NCBI GenBank assembly: GCA_029641185.1
Contig: JAPWGK010000013.1
Location: 1,054,001 to 1,118,000, forward strand
Source: Pseudofabraea citricarpa
Lineage: Eukaryota > Ascomycota > Leotiomycetes > Helotiales > Dermateaceae
DNA: 64,000 nucleotides
Direction of reading: 5' to 3'
Shown here: positions 1-11,446 of the stretch, in pieces
Layout of the letters: each line of letters starts with the position of its first letter
How positions within the stretch are numbered: the first letter of the stretch is position 1
Program-made: the position numbers and the translations under genes
The notes under the pieces: generated by a model
What the model saw: the letters and a program-made list of their open reading frames with translations, nothing else
Told to the model about the DNA's origin: nothing
The model's database searches: none

Positions 1-1491
1 ACGACCAGATATCGGATGACGAAACCTTTGAAAATATCAGTAATATCCTTCACACTTGGAAGCCATTTACTCACGCTGTAGCCTGTTCCATTTCCTTCCA
101 TGGTAGTCTTCAAAAGATCTGTTGATACTCTAGTGAAAAGACTGATGAGTTTCGTCTGAGAGAATTTATCCCAAATCTGTCTTGTCTCCCGCAGAGGTGC
201 AGAGTAATCGTAGGAACTATAAACCACTGGTGCAGCAGCTTTAAATATATTAGTATTTGAGGAACCATTCATGTGTCGTACTTACAATGACCCCAATTCG
301 TACCACCCCAAGCCATATAGAGATTCAGTAGAGTCGTTCTCTGGCCCAAATTATTCTTGTAGTAGACATCAGCAAACTCAGGACTGTGTTCTGCCTGGCA
401 ATCGTCATAAAAACTTCCGCTTCCCCAAGCAGAAAACCAACCTCCCTCAAACTCGGGGAAATAATTTGGTTGAGTGTAGGAGTAGTTGGAAAACCATTGA
501 TGGTATGTTCTGACGAGATTGAATCCAGTATCGGGGTTTGTGCAAGATAGACCACCAGGATAAGAATCCAGACCGTACATATTCACAGCTCCTCCAACGT
601 TGTTGTAATCAGTACTCCATGACACACCTCGCATGCCTTTCTCATTATGCGAAAGTGGGACGGTGATGCCAGCCTCAAGGTATGCCTTCTTGAGCTGTTC
701 CATATAGAGGACTAACGTATTGGTAGGCGAGTAAGTTGTCTCCTGAAGTTCATTCTCGACCTGGTTCATAATAACAGGCTTTATAACTTAGCAAATTTCC
801 AAAATCTGTAGATTGATAACTTACCCCTCCTTTAGTAATCTCGTTTGCCGCTATTATGGCTCCGATACGAGCAATGTATGGCAGCCAAGCCTGGTGGTAA
901 CGCTCATCACTTGTTCTCAAGTTTCCCAAGCTACCATCTGAGCCCCAGAGAGCCAATCCACCTCCATTTGTTTCGGCATTGCAGTATGGCCCAGCACGAG
1001 CAATCACGTAGAGACCGGCCTCCTTTGCATAATCGAGCACTTTTTGTACATTCTTGCCAGAAGTTTCGAAATCGAAAACTCCCTCGGATGCAGAGTGATA
1101 GGACCAGAAGAAGTAAATACTAAGAAAGTTAGAGAGGTCTGAATAACAAAGGTTGCATCACTTACCTGACAGCATTCAGTCCATTGGCACTAAATTTTTG
1201 GAAGATGTCCTAGTAGTTGTTTAAGTAAATTATTGTTCGAAATCAAAATAGAGCCACTTACTGGCCACATTTCCGGCACTGGCATTCTCTGGTAGTGAAA
1301 CTCTCCAGAGCTAAATTTGTAAGCGATGTGCTCTCAATTGAGAAGCCAATTACTTACAAGATGAAGACTCTACTGCCATTGATACTTATACTATATGAAT
1401 CCCACGTAACATCAGTTTGGAGACCATTGTCAGTAGCTGCACCCATCCACATGAAAGTAGACAGGGCAAGAAAGAGTCTGATCAAGCGCAT
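1..1491 (-). CDS. GH35 beta-galactosidase, secreted (N-terminal part)
   Basis: This is a glycoside hydrolase family 35 enzyme that removes terminal beta-D-galactose from oligo- and polysaccharides outside the cell. About 417 residues are visible in six exons (1491-1358, 1310-1262, 1209-1166, 1119-825, 778-286, 238-1) and the reading frame is still open at the window edge, so the C-terminal domains are missing. The start was chosen because it opens a signal peptide (MRLIRLFLALSTFMWMGA). Family motifs follow in order: FSGEFHYQRMPVPEMW, ARAGPYCNAETNGGG, then NQVENE with the acid/base Glu, and YFPEFEGGW with the nucleophile Glu in PEF. The TNWGH motif closes the barrel. Fungal GH35 proteins are usually about 1000 residues long. 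The choice of GH35 is firm; the natural substrate cannot be read from the sequence. Confidence 0.93.
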
Positions 1492-2497
1492 TTCGACGAC
1501 CAAAACTCGATGTGTACTCGACAAAGCGCTGTAACAAATTCCATTAATTCTCAAGTACACCCCCCAGTATTTATAGTACATAGATATAGCGACATCATCG
1601 AGGCGAGGAACAAGCTCCACAGATGCAAATCTGCAGCTCACATGTCGATTTGCGGCAAGCTCCCCTGGCCACCCCGCAAAAGGTAACGGCACGCATGATT
1701 CCAGCAATCACAGCAGTGGTAGCCCCTGAGATTTGGAATATTGGATATGCTCGGGGACCATGGGTGGTACAGCACGATTCTGGCTAAATGGGTGTAGAAA
1801 AGCTAAAAAGAGGAAGCTGGTGATGTTTTGATGTCGTAGTCGGTCGGCTCGGTGGTAAGAGGGCCGAGCCACGCGAGCCATCCATATCGCCGAGACCAGG
1901 TCACGTGGTAGAACACACACGATATCTGTGATACTGTATGGAGTATCAGCTGCGAGTTCAGCCTCGAGAGCCAAGAGAGCCTTGTCACTTGTCCTCCACT
2001 CCCCCGCGCTGAACAGATGATTTGCCACGATGCAACACCAATGGCCAGACAGCCAATTGTAGCCATTTCCACATCTCCAACCACATTGCACAGCAACTGC
2101 GCCTCGGACTGTCGGCATGCATGCGAACATCCGCGTTGGACCATTGCTTATTTTGGCTTGTCGAATGCGCTTTGGATGCGCGAACTGTGCTATCAGCTGC
2201 GCTGGATGCACCGTACCTGTCATACAAGGCTGAAGCATATGTCATTGATTGGGGAGATCACGTAAAGCGCATGCTTTCGTACGTGGACATCCAGCCATAC
2301 CAGACAATAGCTCAGCCCTCACTTGGCATCTGGTGGCCCATATATATGGAAGACGCCTTTCAGCAGCGGTAGGCCTTGTTTCTTTACAAACCTCCTCACG
2401 TACCGTAATCTACTGTTGCTTTTTCTTCCGGACTCGACGGAGATTGACTCAAGAACCAACACCTATCTATCTATACGCAATACGATAACCTTTCAGA
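1492..2497. other. Divergent intergenic region, GH35 to LURP1-like
   Basis: About 1 kb separates the divergent GH35 and LURP1-like genes. Several overlapping open frames occur on both strands (up to 176 codons) but none has a recognisable product or splice structure. A palindromic CCATATATATGG lies near 2338-2349, about 150 bp upstream of the + strand gene. Nothing else was recognised. Confidence 0.5.
1568..1575 (-). promoter_or_regulatory. TATA box of the GH35 gene
   Basis: On the minus strand this reads TATAAATA, 77 bp upstream of the start codon of the secreted GH35 gene. A well-placed TATA box fits an inducible secreted hydrolase. The match is seen in the sequence; its use as a promoter is inferred. 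Confidence 0.5.
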
Positions 2498-3149
2498 ATG
2501 GGTCCCATCAACCAGAACCTACAACCTGTCCATCCTCCCTTGGGAGTGAACCCGGCTTACTGTGTGCCCCACCAAACAACACTGGTACTCAAGGAGAAAG
2601 TCTGGTCACTATCGGGCGATACCTTCCACATCGTAGACCAGAACGGCCAAGAAGTCGTGCAATGCCGAGGCCAGGCCTTCTCACTTAGTGATCGAAAAGG
2701 TATACCATAGCCCCTCGTCCTGGTAGCTGGATGCAAGAAACTCACAATCCACAGAGTTCGCCGATACATCCGGCCGACCCTTATTCTCACTCCGCACCAA
2801 ACTCCTCTCGATCCATAAATCCTTCTATGCCGAGGCGCCGAACGGCGGGAACTTGTTCGAGGTCAAGGGCAAGTTCAGTATCGGCTCCTCGAAGATGATT
2901 GCTACTTTTACGAACGCCTCGGATAAAGCCCCCATTGAGCTTGTCGTCAAGGGCGATTGGTTTGATCGCAGTGCTACCATTACCAAAGGAAATGTCGTCG
3001 TGGCACAGATCGGCCGGAGCTTCTTCAATATGCGAGAGATCTTTGCCTCGCAACAGTCTTACTTTGTTACAGTTGCACCCAATGTCGACCTTGCCCTCAT
3101 CGCGGCCGTCTGTGTCTGTCTGGATGAGAGGGAGAATGAGAAGAAGTAG
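2498..3149 (+). CDS. LURP1-related / tubby-C2-like protein
   Basis: The product is a 198-residue protein of the LURP-one-related (LOR, DUF567) family, which folds as a tubby-like beta barrel. Exons are 2498-2699 and 2755-3149, with a GGTATACC donor and a CACAG acceptor that keep the frame. Almost the whole protein is the domain: the N-terminal strands contain LVLKEKVWSLSGDTFHI, the middle has LFSLRTKLLSIHKSFYAEAP, and the end has the hydrophobic helix typical of the fold followed by CLDEREN. No signal peptide is seen. Members are often proposed to bind membranes or phospholipids, but no biochemical role is established for the fungal proteins. The gene converges on the swi5-like gene, whose stop lies 288 bp away. 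Confidence 0.85.
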
Positions 3150-3437
3150 GTGGCAGATTTGTAGGCTCAGGTTTTCTGGCGTTCTAAGGCAGGGCAAGGG
3201 GCGGGATGTACTCGTATGACCCGAGGAGGCAGGGTTTGATGATGAAATTATGCCATAATGATAGCTATACCATTTTGATTCTATTCTTTATAAACCTTTC
3301 CCTCCCACTGTGTTCGATGTTGTAAAACAAAAATTCAGTGCGCAGTAGCAATCAGAACCAAAAAGCAAATTGGTATCATCCCAGGCCATATAACTCCCCA
3401 AGCAAACATTTATCCATGCCATCCATCCATGTATTCA

Positions 3438-5503
3438 TTAATCCTGTAGACCAACTCCGAACTCGTCATATAACTCTCCGATCCTCACTCCTCTATTGTC
3501 GGCAATCATCCCCACGAGTCCCTGTCCCACATCCCGAATATCATTGTAGTCGTGCAGTAGCTTGATATGGTTCTTGACGGTCTCCGCAGCTGGATACCTA
3601 ACCAAGCGAGCAAGAATATTAGTTATTATTCCTTGGAGATCCTGGTCTATGTAGTTAGACTTACTTCAGCTCCCTTTTCATCTCTTCGAGCTTGGCTCGT
3701 TTGGCGTCTATCTCTGCTTGGAGGGCAGCATTACGTGCTTGGATCGAAGCCTATTGGGTTATTCTTGGTAAGTAAAGGATAGACGAACTGCACGAAAGAG
3801 ACACATACGATTTTTATGTTCTTCAGTTCGGTCAACAGCACGTCTTTGTTTGGCTGTGGTGATGCGGATGCAGATGCTGAACGAGATAGGCTTCTCTTCT
3901 CGCCAGCTTTTGCTACTGGCTGTGACAGCTTTGCTGAGACGTCACTCATCTTGACATTCTTGTCTTTATCTTTCTTTGTGGTTTTGGGCTCAGGAATTAC
4001 TGGTGGAGGGTTTGGAGGCTTATTCTTCCCAGAATCTTCATCCGTCTCTGCATCCTGTGATGGCATCTTTGATCTCTCAGTTGTTGGTACTGGGGCGGTT
4101 GATATATCACTCATCGGAGTATCTTCCTCGTCTGCACATGGATCTTGTCTATTGCTTGTGGATTCGTAGAGAATTGGTGGTGAAGAGGTCGGTGTATCGA
4201 TCATATCTACCTCTTCATCCTGCTCTAGTGCAGGTTCATGATGTGGAGAACTACTGGAGACCTCAATCAAAGGGGTTGACCTAGCAATTTGAACTGTGAC
4301 CCCGTCTTGTGCTGAATTATCTGTGCTTGAAAGAATCTCTCCGTCTTGAATACTTGTCTTCTCGAGGACTGCTTCAGCTCCACTTGCATCTAGTGTCTCA
4401 TCGGACGAGCTTTGAATAGTTGCTGTCGTGCATGAATTGATCTGTCGTTCTTGAGTGGTTTCTAATTCATTGGTTTCTTCTGTCTTCTCTGTGATATGCT
4501 GCTTAGAAGCCTCTGCTGCGCTGCTTCGAACGAGGCTTCCCCTTGAATATTCTGCAGACTCTTGACTCTCTGAAGGCATTTCCCCATCTTGCTCTCTCAT
4601 GATTGCTGACTGTTGTGCATTCATACTGAGTCCTGTTTCCTCACTAGTTTCTTTCGCTGTGGCTACATTATTGATAATATCCCTGCTGATAGTGTTCTGG
4701 TCAACAATGGCTTTAGGCTCATGTGCCATAGCATCTTCAGCTCGGTCTTCAGCTCGAACTGAATGCCAGTTATCAGTCGAAGGCAATTCCGCATCCAAAG
4801 ACGCCACCTTACTCTGCTTGTAAGATTCAGAGAAAGCCTTCTCTTCAACATCATGATCAGAGGCACTGGAGACCGACCCGGAATCATCACTATCTGGGAT
4901 AGATTTTTCTGTGTGGATGTTGGAAAGAGTAGGACCGCTGGAAGGCAGTACATGCTCTGCGTCCTGAGCTGCGGCTGTGAGGTCTCCTTCTATTCCATGA
5001 TCCACAGAGGGCTGTGATTTGTGTTCGGGAACTTGTTGCTCTGAAGCTGTAGGCGCATTTATAGGCTTTGATGTCACAACATCGACCTTTTCATCATTGA
5101 TTCCCTCAATGCCTTGTGCAGGTTTATCCACTTGCTCTGTCTCATTGGAATCCAACGGAGGTGCAGAATCAGCTCTCTCATGCTTCTCCTGCACGTCACC
5201 ACCATCACCAGTGTCGTTGATGTTCTCCTCTTTCTCATTGCTGGGCACTCCTGCAAATTTGACAACTTCACTTTCCGGACTTCCCAAAGAATCGGGTAGA
5301 GGAGAAGGATGACATGACTGATCCTCTGTTGGTCCATCATTTGGCGTCTCGATATCCTTGATAGATCCTTCTTCAGACCCAACATCCTCACTATCCGGGA
5401 TCTCCTGCCTCATCGCTCCGGTGGCGACAACATCATTCTTTGGCAAGACAGGAAGGATATCCTCCTTGTCCCCAACCTCTTGAGATGTCGAATCCATTGG
5501 CAT
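3438..5503 (-). CDS. swi5: Swi5/Sae3-domain recombination protein with long acidic N-terminus
   Basis: The last 80 or so residues match the Swi5/Sae3 family, the small partner of Sfr1/Mei5 that stimulates Rad51 and Dmc1 strand exchange. Exons are 5503-3809, 3750-3665 and 3597-3438, giving 646 residues. The domain starts with a coiled coil (QAEIDAKRAKLEEMKREL) and ends with the diagnostic YNDIRDVGQGLVGMIADNRG and LYDEFGVGL. Splicing is essential: without it the first exon reads into a stop within intron 1. The first 560 residues are acidic, rich in Ser, Glu, Asp and Thr, and contain no visible fold, while yeast Sae3 and fission yeast Swi5 are only about 85-90 residues long. The start at 5503 is the first ATG of an open frame; the extension could be over-called only if there were an internal promoter. 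The domain call is strong. Confidence 0.85.
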
Positions 5504-7227
5504 TTTGGGTACAACTTGGAGTAAACACTTGAGATGTGACAGGATACCAGGGGTCGAGTGGTGCTTTGGAAACCTCCTTTAGTTTGAACTCTGGTTTCCC
5601 CTTCGCCTTATTTGAGGAGGCATTAGAAAAACACACCGGATCGCAATAATTATCAGGGTGCGAGGAGTTGATAATTCCCTGGTGGTTCCGTGATGTTGTC
5701 CTTGAGCGGGAACCTGGTACCTGGAAGGAGGGAGACAAGGGCTGCGGGAATGCACAGACCAAAACACAGGCTCACTTCACTTCTTCACGACAAGAAAATC
5801 CACACCACGACGGAGAACATTGCAATTCTAGAACTCGTAGTCAGAGGAGTCTACAACCATAACCAAACGAAAATCCATACATTGAACTCAATTTGCCATA
5901 CTCTTCAACCACCCAAGTCAACTCCTTCTCAAGCTGACCAATCAAAGCTATTTTTTTAAGGTTCAGGCTTTCGCTACGCATCACGTGTGCCATCGCTTTG
6001 GGGTCTTTACCATGTCCTGCGAGCAAGGACTAAGTGAGCAAACAGGATCTTGTAATATTAGGACTTGTAGTATAACCTGACCAATAAGAGCCTTTTCACG
6101 AGTACATTTCCAATATCTAAACAGCTCAGCTATAGGGGTTCAAGTGGCTTATATTTATTGCAATGTTGTCAAAGGCATTCCTCTCCATTTAAGCGAACAT
6201 ACTAATTCAACCTTGTCTGCATTCTTAGAAGCTCAACAGAAATTTTAAACAGTCTCTTCATCCATCCAAGAGCCTCAAGAAAACAATGTAGCATACTTAG
6301 ATCTTGTACGGAACTCTCCGATGGCCTGCAAAATACCAAATAGAGAATCAAGAACACACATGCAGAGCGTGCTTGGAAACATGTAGCATTTTCGAAGCAC
6401 TGGTTACGTGCTTTAGAACAGCTATCAGGTTGAAAATCTCTTATCAATAGCCAACAGTACATTTGCTGAGAATGCAACCGATACCTTCCCAGGTAGGTGT
6501 ATTAAAAAGGAAAGCTCGCCAAGCGAGGGACATACAACTTTGACTCCTCAACACCACAATCACAGCCACCGCTTCATTCCAAGGGGACCCATTCATACTG
6601 ACGTCTGCAACTCAAAAGTCACTTCCCAATTATCTACTAGGATAGATGACGAAAAGGCCTCGAAAGCCCCAAAGTGCTTTGGCATAGTCAGTTGGCGAGT
6701 GTTTTCAAAATACATCCTCAGATCCCAAGATCAAGTACTTCGTAAGGGAGGAAAGTCGTAACGTTGATCCGACAGCTATCAGAGTCGAATATGAAGAGTC
6801 TTCTTTGGATATTATACTTATTGGTATTCAGTCTAAGTCTGTAATATGTCATATCAAGTAATATATCATATCAATACGCAAACTGCCAATATTTCCAAAG
6901 AGGGATTTTATGCAGCTCAGTTAGAATACCTCGAGCAATCCTATCCCACTTCAGGAAGGAAAGCCCATAGAGAAAGGGAAAGAGAGCACATGGCCATATG
7001 AACACAGAGAAGTAATACTTACTCGTAGGATGTCTCAGGAAGCAGGGAAAGGGCCACATGGAAAGAGAAAAAGAGAATATGAAGATAAACCCAAGCCCGA
7101 ACGAACCTCTGGGAAAGAGAGAATCAAATTACAAGCACTGAATGTACTTACTCCAGCGATATGCGCAGAGAAAATGTTCTATATTGAGTGCCAAACGCCA
7201 CGCTGCTGAGAAATTACTACCAAATGC
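5504..7227. other. Intergenic region between swi5-like and TIF6
   Basis: About 1.7 kb without a gene I can support. A 109-codon open frame directly upstream of the swi5-like start (5433-5762, -) is most likely leader sequence. A 91-codon frame at 6202-6477 (-) has no recognisable features. From about 6960 to 7080 the + strand is rich in GA runs. Nothing else was seen. Confidence 0.5.
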
Positions 7228-8293
7228 TTAATAGAAGGACTCCACCATGGTATCCTTTAAGCTGGTATTAATTGCACCAGGGGCCTGACCCTCTCCTAAT
7301 CTGAACACGCTCTCGACCACACTCAACTCTGTAGCCGTAGTATCCAAACCGGTGACGGCCAACCAATCGTTGACCACCATACCGGCGCCTACAACACTGC
7401 TACCTCTGTTGACGCTACCGGCTACAAGTGGTACTTGTAGCAAGCTGGAAAGCTCATCTTGATCTTGGATGGAGGTTTTGGGATGGACGATACCACCCTG
7501 GTTCGAGAGAGCCATGTATGAGCCGACAAGGACGTTGTCTGCAATCGTTTGACGGAAAACCTCAACTCCCAAAACATCGGCGATTATCTCCTCGGTCTCG
7601 CGCTCGAGATCTGGATGTACCAGAGCTACGTGGTCATTTGATACTATGACATTTCCGAGAGCTGAAAGTCTCTCCTCTATCCTCTAGATGGCAACCACGT
7701 CAGGATTTGCCAGTTATTATGACACCCGGATTTCAATCATACCTGTATCTTGACCTCGTCCGGTAAACTATTTCTCAGATGCTGTAACTCTTGATCTGTT
7801 GTGCTTGTTGGGACCAATAGACCCTTTCGGTTGCTTCGTATTACCGTCAGCATAGGCGCGCGTAGCCCCTCGTTCCACACGAACATACCCAGCAGTCAAT
7901 CTTCCGATAATTCTAGTTCCAGCGATTGTCGCATGACAGATGGGGATGACATCTTGAAGCTCGGCCTCGAACACACTAGATAACCATGGCATCAGCGCTC
8001 GTTCGCAGCATTGGAGCTTCGGTGGGAGGCTGTCGTCAGGACAAGCACTTTTGCGCAAAACTCGTCCTTCGTCATGGCCCCGCTCGGAGATGCTTACCTG
8101 TAGAAGTTCTCACTTGCACCAACGGCAACCAAAGCATATGAGTTGGTCAAAGTGGCGAAGACACCGACTCTATAGTAGCACCATTACATTAGCAAATGGT
8201 TCGTGGTGAGGTACAGGTGAACAGGTTGATAGTGGGGTAGAGGGGCAAGGAGGCTCACTCGTTGGAGTTCTCGAACTGGGCACGAACAGCCAT
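7228..8293 (-). CDS. TIF6: Eukaryotic translation initiation factor 6 (60S anti-association factor)
   Basis: eIF6/Tif6 binds the joining face of the 60S subunit in the nucleolus and cytoplasm, prevents early joining with 40S, and is needed for 60S maturation. Five exons (8293-8259, 8169-8098, 7975-7889, 7833-7743, 7683-7228) join in phase to 246 residues, the normal length for the family. The protein starts [19 protein letters not shown] and shows the pentein-repeat signatures, including [19 protein letters not shown] and the C-terminal [23 protein letters not shown] and the ending MVESFY. Four introns in a short gene, one leaving an 11-codon first exon, explain why only fragments are open in any one frame. 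There is no sign of damage. Confidence 0.97.
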
Positions 8294-9003
8294 GATTAGA
8301 TTGTGGTTGGTGTTGGTTGGAGGGGTATTAAGGTGCTAAAGCTGGTCGGAATAAAACGAGAGAGCTCGAGTGGAATATGTTGATGCGCGAGTGTTGTTGC
8401 TTTGTGAATTGAACCTTCTCGAGGATTTTCTGCTGACTTGTAGGCGGGAAGAAAAGCACGCTAGAAATCGGCGCAGGGATCCGCAGGCTGAGAATGAACC
8501 AGTGACTCAGGCAAGCACCTGCAGTTACTGTAACAGGTTCCAATTCCAAAAGTGACTCAGGCACATAGAGAACTAGCTGCGTGGCGAAGCTGCTTCACCT
8601 GGTGACTCTAGACTTGGACTGAGTATGACTCTTTATGGCTCACGACTTTTAATTACAATGCGAGTTCATCCCTTTCCGGCATATGACGTGATGCGCGGAA
8701 AGGATGAAACTATGTACACTCGATCCTCTGTATCCAACGCCTGCCATGCTCATATGCTCATTATCTTTTCAAAAACTCCCCAACTACGTGAACGCCGGAC
8801 TATTATGCCGTGGAAACCTGCATGGAACAATTTCTTCGATAGGGAAACATTTGTGGCTCGTGGGAAATACTCTGCTGCTAAAGGGAACACACTTTGTCCG
8901 TGATAAAAACACTTTTTCGATGAGGAACATACTGCCTCGATAATATAAACCATTTCTTCGACTATGGGAAAACAATCTTGTGAAATACAGGTACCATCTT
9001 CGT
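8294..9003. other. Intergenic region upstream of TIF6
   Basis: About 700 bp between the TIF6 start and the stop of the RGG-rich gene. The part from 8294 to about 8800 is presumed TIF6 promoter and leader. The rest is occupied by the 21-bp degenerate repeat listed separately. Confidence 0.5.
8824..8980. repeat. Degenerate 21-bp tandem repeat, about 7-8 units
   Basis: Successive units of about 21 bp each begin with GGAA or a variant (GGAACAATTTCTTCGATAG, GGAAACATTTGTGGCTCGTG, GGAACATACTGCCTCGATAA) and often share TTTCTTCGAT-like cores. Because the unit is a multiple of three, several frames stay open and translate as heptads on the minus strand (for example VFPLAAE then YFPRATN). It lies immediately downstream of the stop codon of the RGG-rich gene. 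The units are visibly diverged from each other. Confidence 0.6.
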
Positions 9004-11446
9004 TTACCATCTAGGTGTATGATGTGGTCCCGGAGGACCCTGTTGCGGGTTTCGGGTTGGTGCAGGACGCAACGCTCGGTATCTAAGATCAGCGCTTGGT
9101 GATGTGACTGAGCTAAAAGGGGACTGGTAAGGTGGCTGCTGGAGGGGTAGTCTAGGAACGTATGGCGACTGCGGAATGTGCTGGTATTGTTGGTAGGATC
9201 GCTGAGGAGGTGGAGGAGCGATAATTCGAGGCATGTTGTATGCTGAGGGTGGTGCGTTGCTTCCGAAGAACTCACAAGCATCCACAAGGACAACCAAGCC
9301 ATCGCTGCGACTTAGAGAGTTGTAGGTAGGGTGAGCCATCTGATAACCAGTGTCTCTGATAGGATCGTAGCCACTTCGTGGTTTGATAACTGGCGATGGA
9401 GTAGGAGGTGCCGCAACTGGAACTGGAACTGGAACTGGTGCTGGTGCTGGTGGTGGAGTTGCAGGGATAGCAGCCGCAGCGTCAAGAAGAGACTGGGCAC
9501 CATCCATCTGGACTTGCTCCAAGTCAATGGGAGGCTCAGGGGGGGTTTCCTTGTCTCCAGCAGCCTCAAGAAGCTTGCTCATCCGGATTTGAGTCCCGAG
9601 GTCCTTCATTCCTCGCTGGGTGTGAAGGAATCTTGCTGAACGTGAAGTCCGGAAATATCCATTATTGCCATCGTAGAAGACAGTTGGACGAGTTTCCTTG
9701 AGGGGTTTGGTCCAGTCTCTTGGCTCCTTCCATGAATAATCCGGGTTTGATGAACCTGGAATTGGGATACCATATGTAGGGTGGAGGAGATGGATTCCAA
9801 CAAGATTTTCATCGAGATCTTCAGGGCGGTTCTTGGCTGAGTTGAAGCAGTGAACAACCTGATCGTAGTAGAATCTTTCCGGAGTTGGGTAAGGGTCTGC
9901 ACCAAGATAACCGATGGGATCATTCTTGGTTGGCTTATGGTAATGGCGTCTAACTCCAATCTCATGTGGTTGAAATCTCACTCCAGGAACGGCGATCATT
10001 CTGTTTAGTGGTGCCTCTCCGTTTCTTGGGGCTGGCTTCTTTGGGATATAAACGCCATACTTGTCCACAGGCTTCTCTTCCCCATCTGAGTCTGGAGCAG
10101 ATGCTGGCCCCATCTCTCGCTCAGAGCTTTCAGCTGGAGTTGGTGCCGAGGAGTTGTCTTCAGCGGGTGTGCCAACTTGGACTTGGGTGATTGGGTGATA
10201 TAGAGAGCTCTTGGCGCGTGCAACTTCTTCTCCTGGTGCAACTTCGACCTTTGGCTTCGTGGGAGATGCAATCTTAACCATAGCTCGTCTACCAGGACCC
10301 CTGCGCCTGGAAGCTTTCTCGGCCTCAGCCTGCTTCTGAGCTTCCAGGCCACCATCGCGCCATGCATCTGCAGGATGGATCCAGGTCTCTAGCTCACACG
10401 GAACAAATCGTTCTTTGGAGATTCTATCAGTCTGTGGTAGTTTGTTAGCTTTGTATTGAATAATGGGACACACTTGAACTTACTGATGGCTCCATTCCTG
10501 CTGCGATCTCTGCATCGTGCTTCTTCTCTGCAAATAGGAGTATCATTCCATCCTCACATCGAGTGATGTGGTACTCTTTGAGGTCTTCAATGCGATTCTG
10601 GGAACAAGGTTAGCTTAGTTGACAGTACTGGCTTAAATGACTTACCATGAACTTCTTCTCGGTGTACTCTTGTTCCTGAGCTAGTCTCTTCTCAAGGAAA
10701 GCCTTCTCCTGCTGGAATTGGAGGTCTAATTGAGCCATGTGCTTGGCCTTGTTCTTCTTCAAGTCTTCCTTGACAGCCTCATATTCGGGGGGCCATTTGT
10801 AGGATTCTGGAATTTTTACCAAAGTGTCCAAAGACTTCTGTGAAAGCACATCCAGAGCTCTTCGTTGGAGGAGAGCGATTGCCTTGAAACCTTGTCTGAG
10901 CGCATTCTTGCGGTGATATAATGACTGAACACGGGCGTTGTCGGATTTCTTGACACGATGACCTCCTCTTCCTCTCTTTGAAACGGGAGCCGCCACTGGA
11001 TCTGGAGTTAAATCTTCTTGACTAATTCGTCCACCAGAAGCAAAAGCACCTCTTCCACCGCCTCGACCACGGCCACGACCACGTCCCCGGCCACGAGATC
11101 CGCGGGTGCTTGGTCGACCACGTGTTGCCTTGGGTAGTGAATCAATTTCTTCCGTTGAATCAGTAGGGGAAATAACTTTGACATCTGGGGCTTCATCTTT
11201 GATCTCGGGAGCGTCCGTCATGTCAGGAATTTCGGCTTCTTCTGATGCGGCCTGGGACGAACGTGCTTTCTTGGGGGGCGGTGGCATGGCATCGACATTT
11301 CCCGTGGATCTCTGGGAGACGGGACTTGTATTAGTATCCTCAACAGAAGAGGACCTGCTGATGTCCGAAGCCTTGCGCTTGGAGCGAGTTGAGTAAGTAG
11401 CACTGTCTTGGTGCGTGACACCTTCGGCAACCTCGTGACCCTTCAT
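9004..11446 (-). CDS. RGG-rich, coiled-coil nuclear-type protein of unknown family
   Basis: I do not recognise this family. Three exons (11446-10646, 10597-10484, 10431-9004) join in phase to 780 residues. The start is the ATG giving MKGHEVAEG; an upstream in-frame ATG at 11683 would add a leader-like stretch. Residues 25-130 are disordered with an SKRKAS-type basic patch and PPPPKKAR, then residues 140-175 hold a Gly-Arg run (GRGRGRGRGRGGGRG) beside GRPSTRG, which resembles an AT-hook/RGG box. Residues 185-305 form a basic, strongly helical coiled coil (FLEKRLAQEQEYTEKKFM) that continues through exon 2. The second half has a more ordered stretch (about 440-590; YYDQVVHCFNSAKNRPEDL, LHPTYGIPIPG) and a Pro/Val/Ala repeat before a Gln/Pro-rich end. 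This pattern suggests a chromatin- or RNA-associated subunit; that is inference only. Confidence 0.8.

Noticed and set aside
1708..2238. 176-codon open frame (-) in the GH35/LURP1-like promoter
   Set aside because: Overlapping open frames exist in other frames and on the other strand; no domain or conserved motif.
5433..5762. 109-codon open frame (-) as an N-terminal exon of the swi5-like gene
   Set aside because: No donor/acceptor pair joins it in phase and the first ATG at 5503 gives a consistent protein.
8750..9302. Overlapping minus-strand open frames over the 21-bp repeat as genes
   Set aside because: They stay open because the repeat unit is a multiple of three and stop-poor; their other parts are shadows of the RGG-rich gene.
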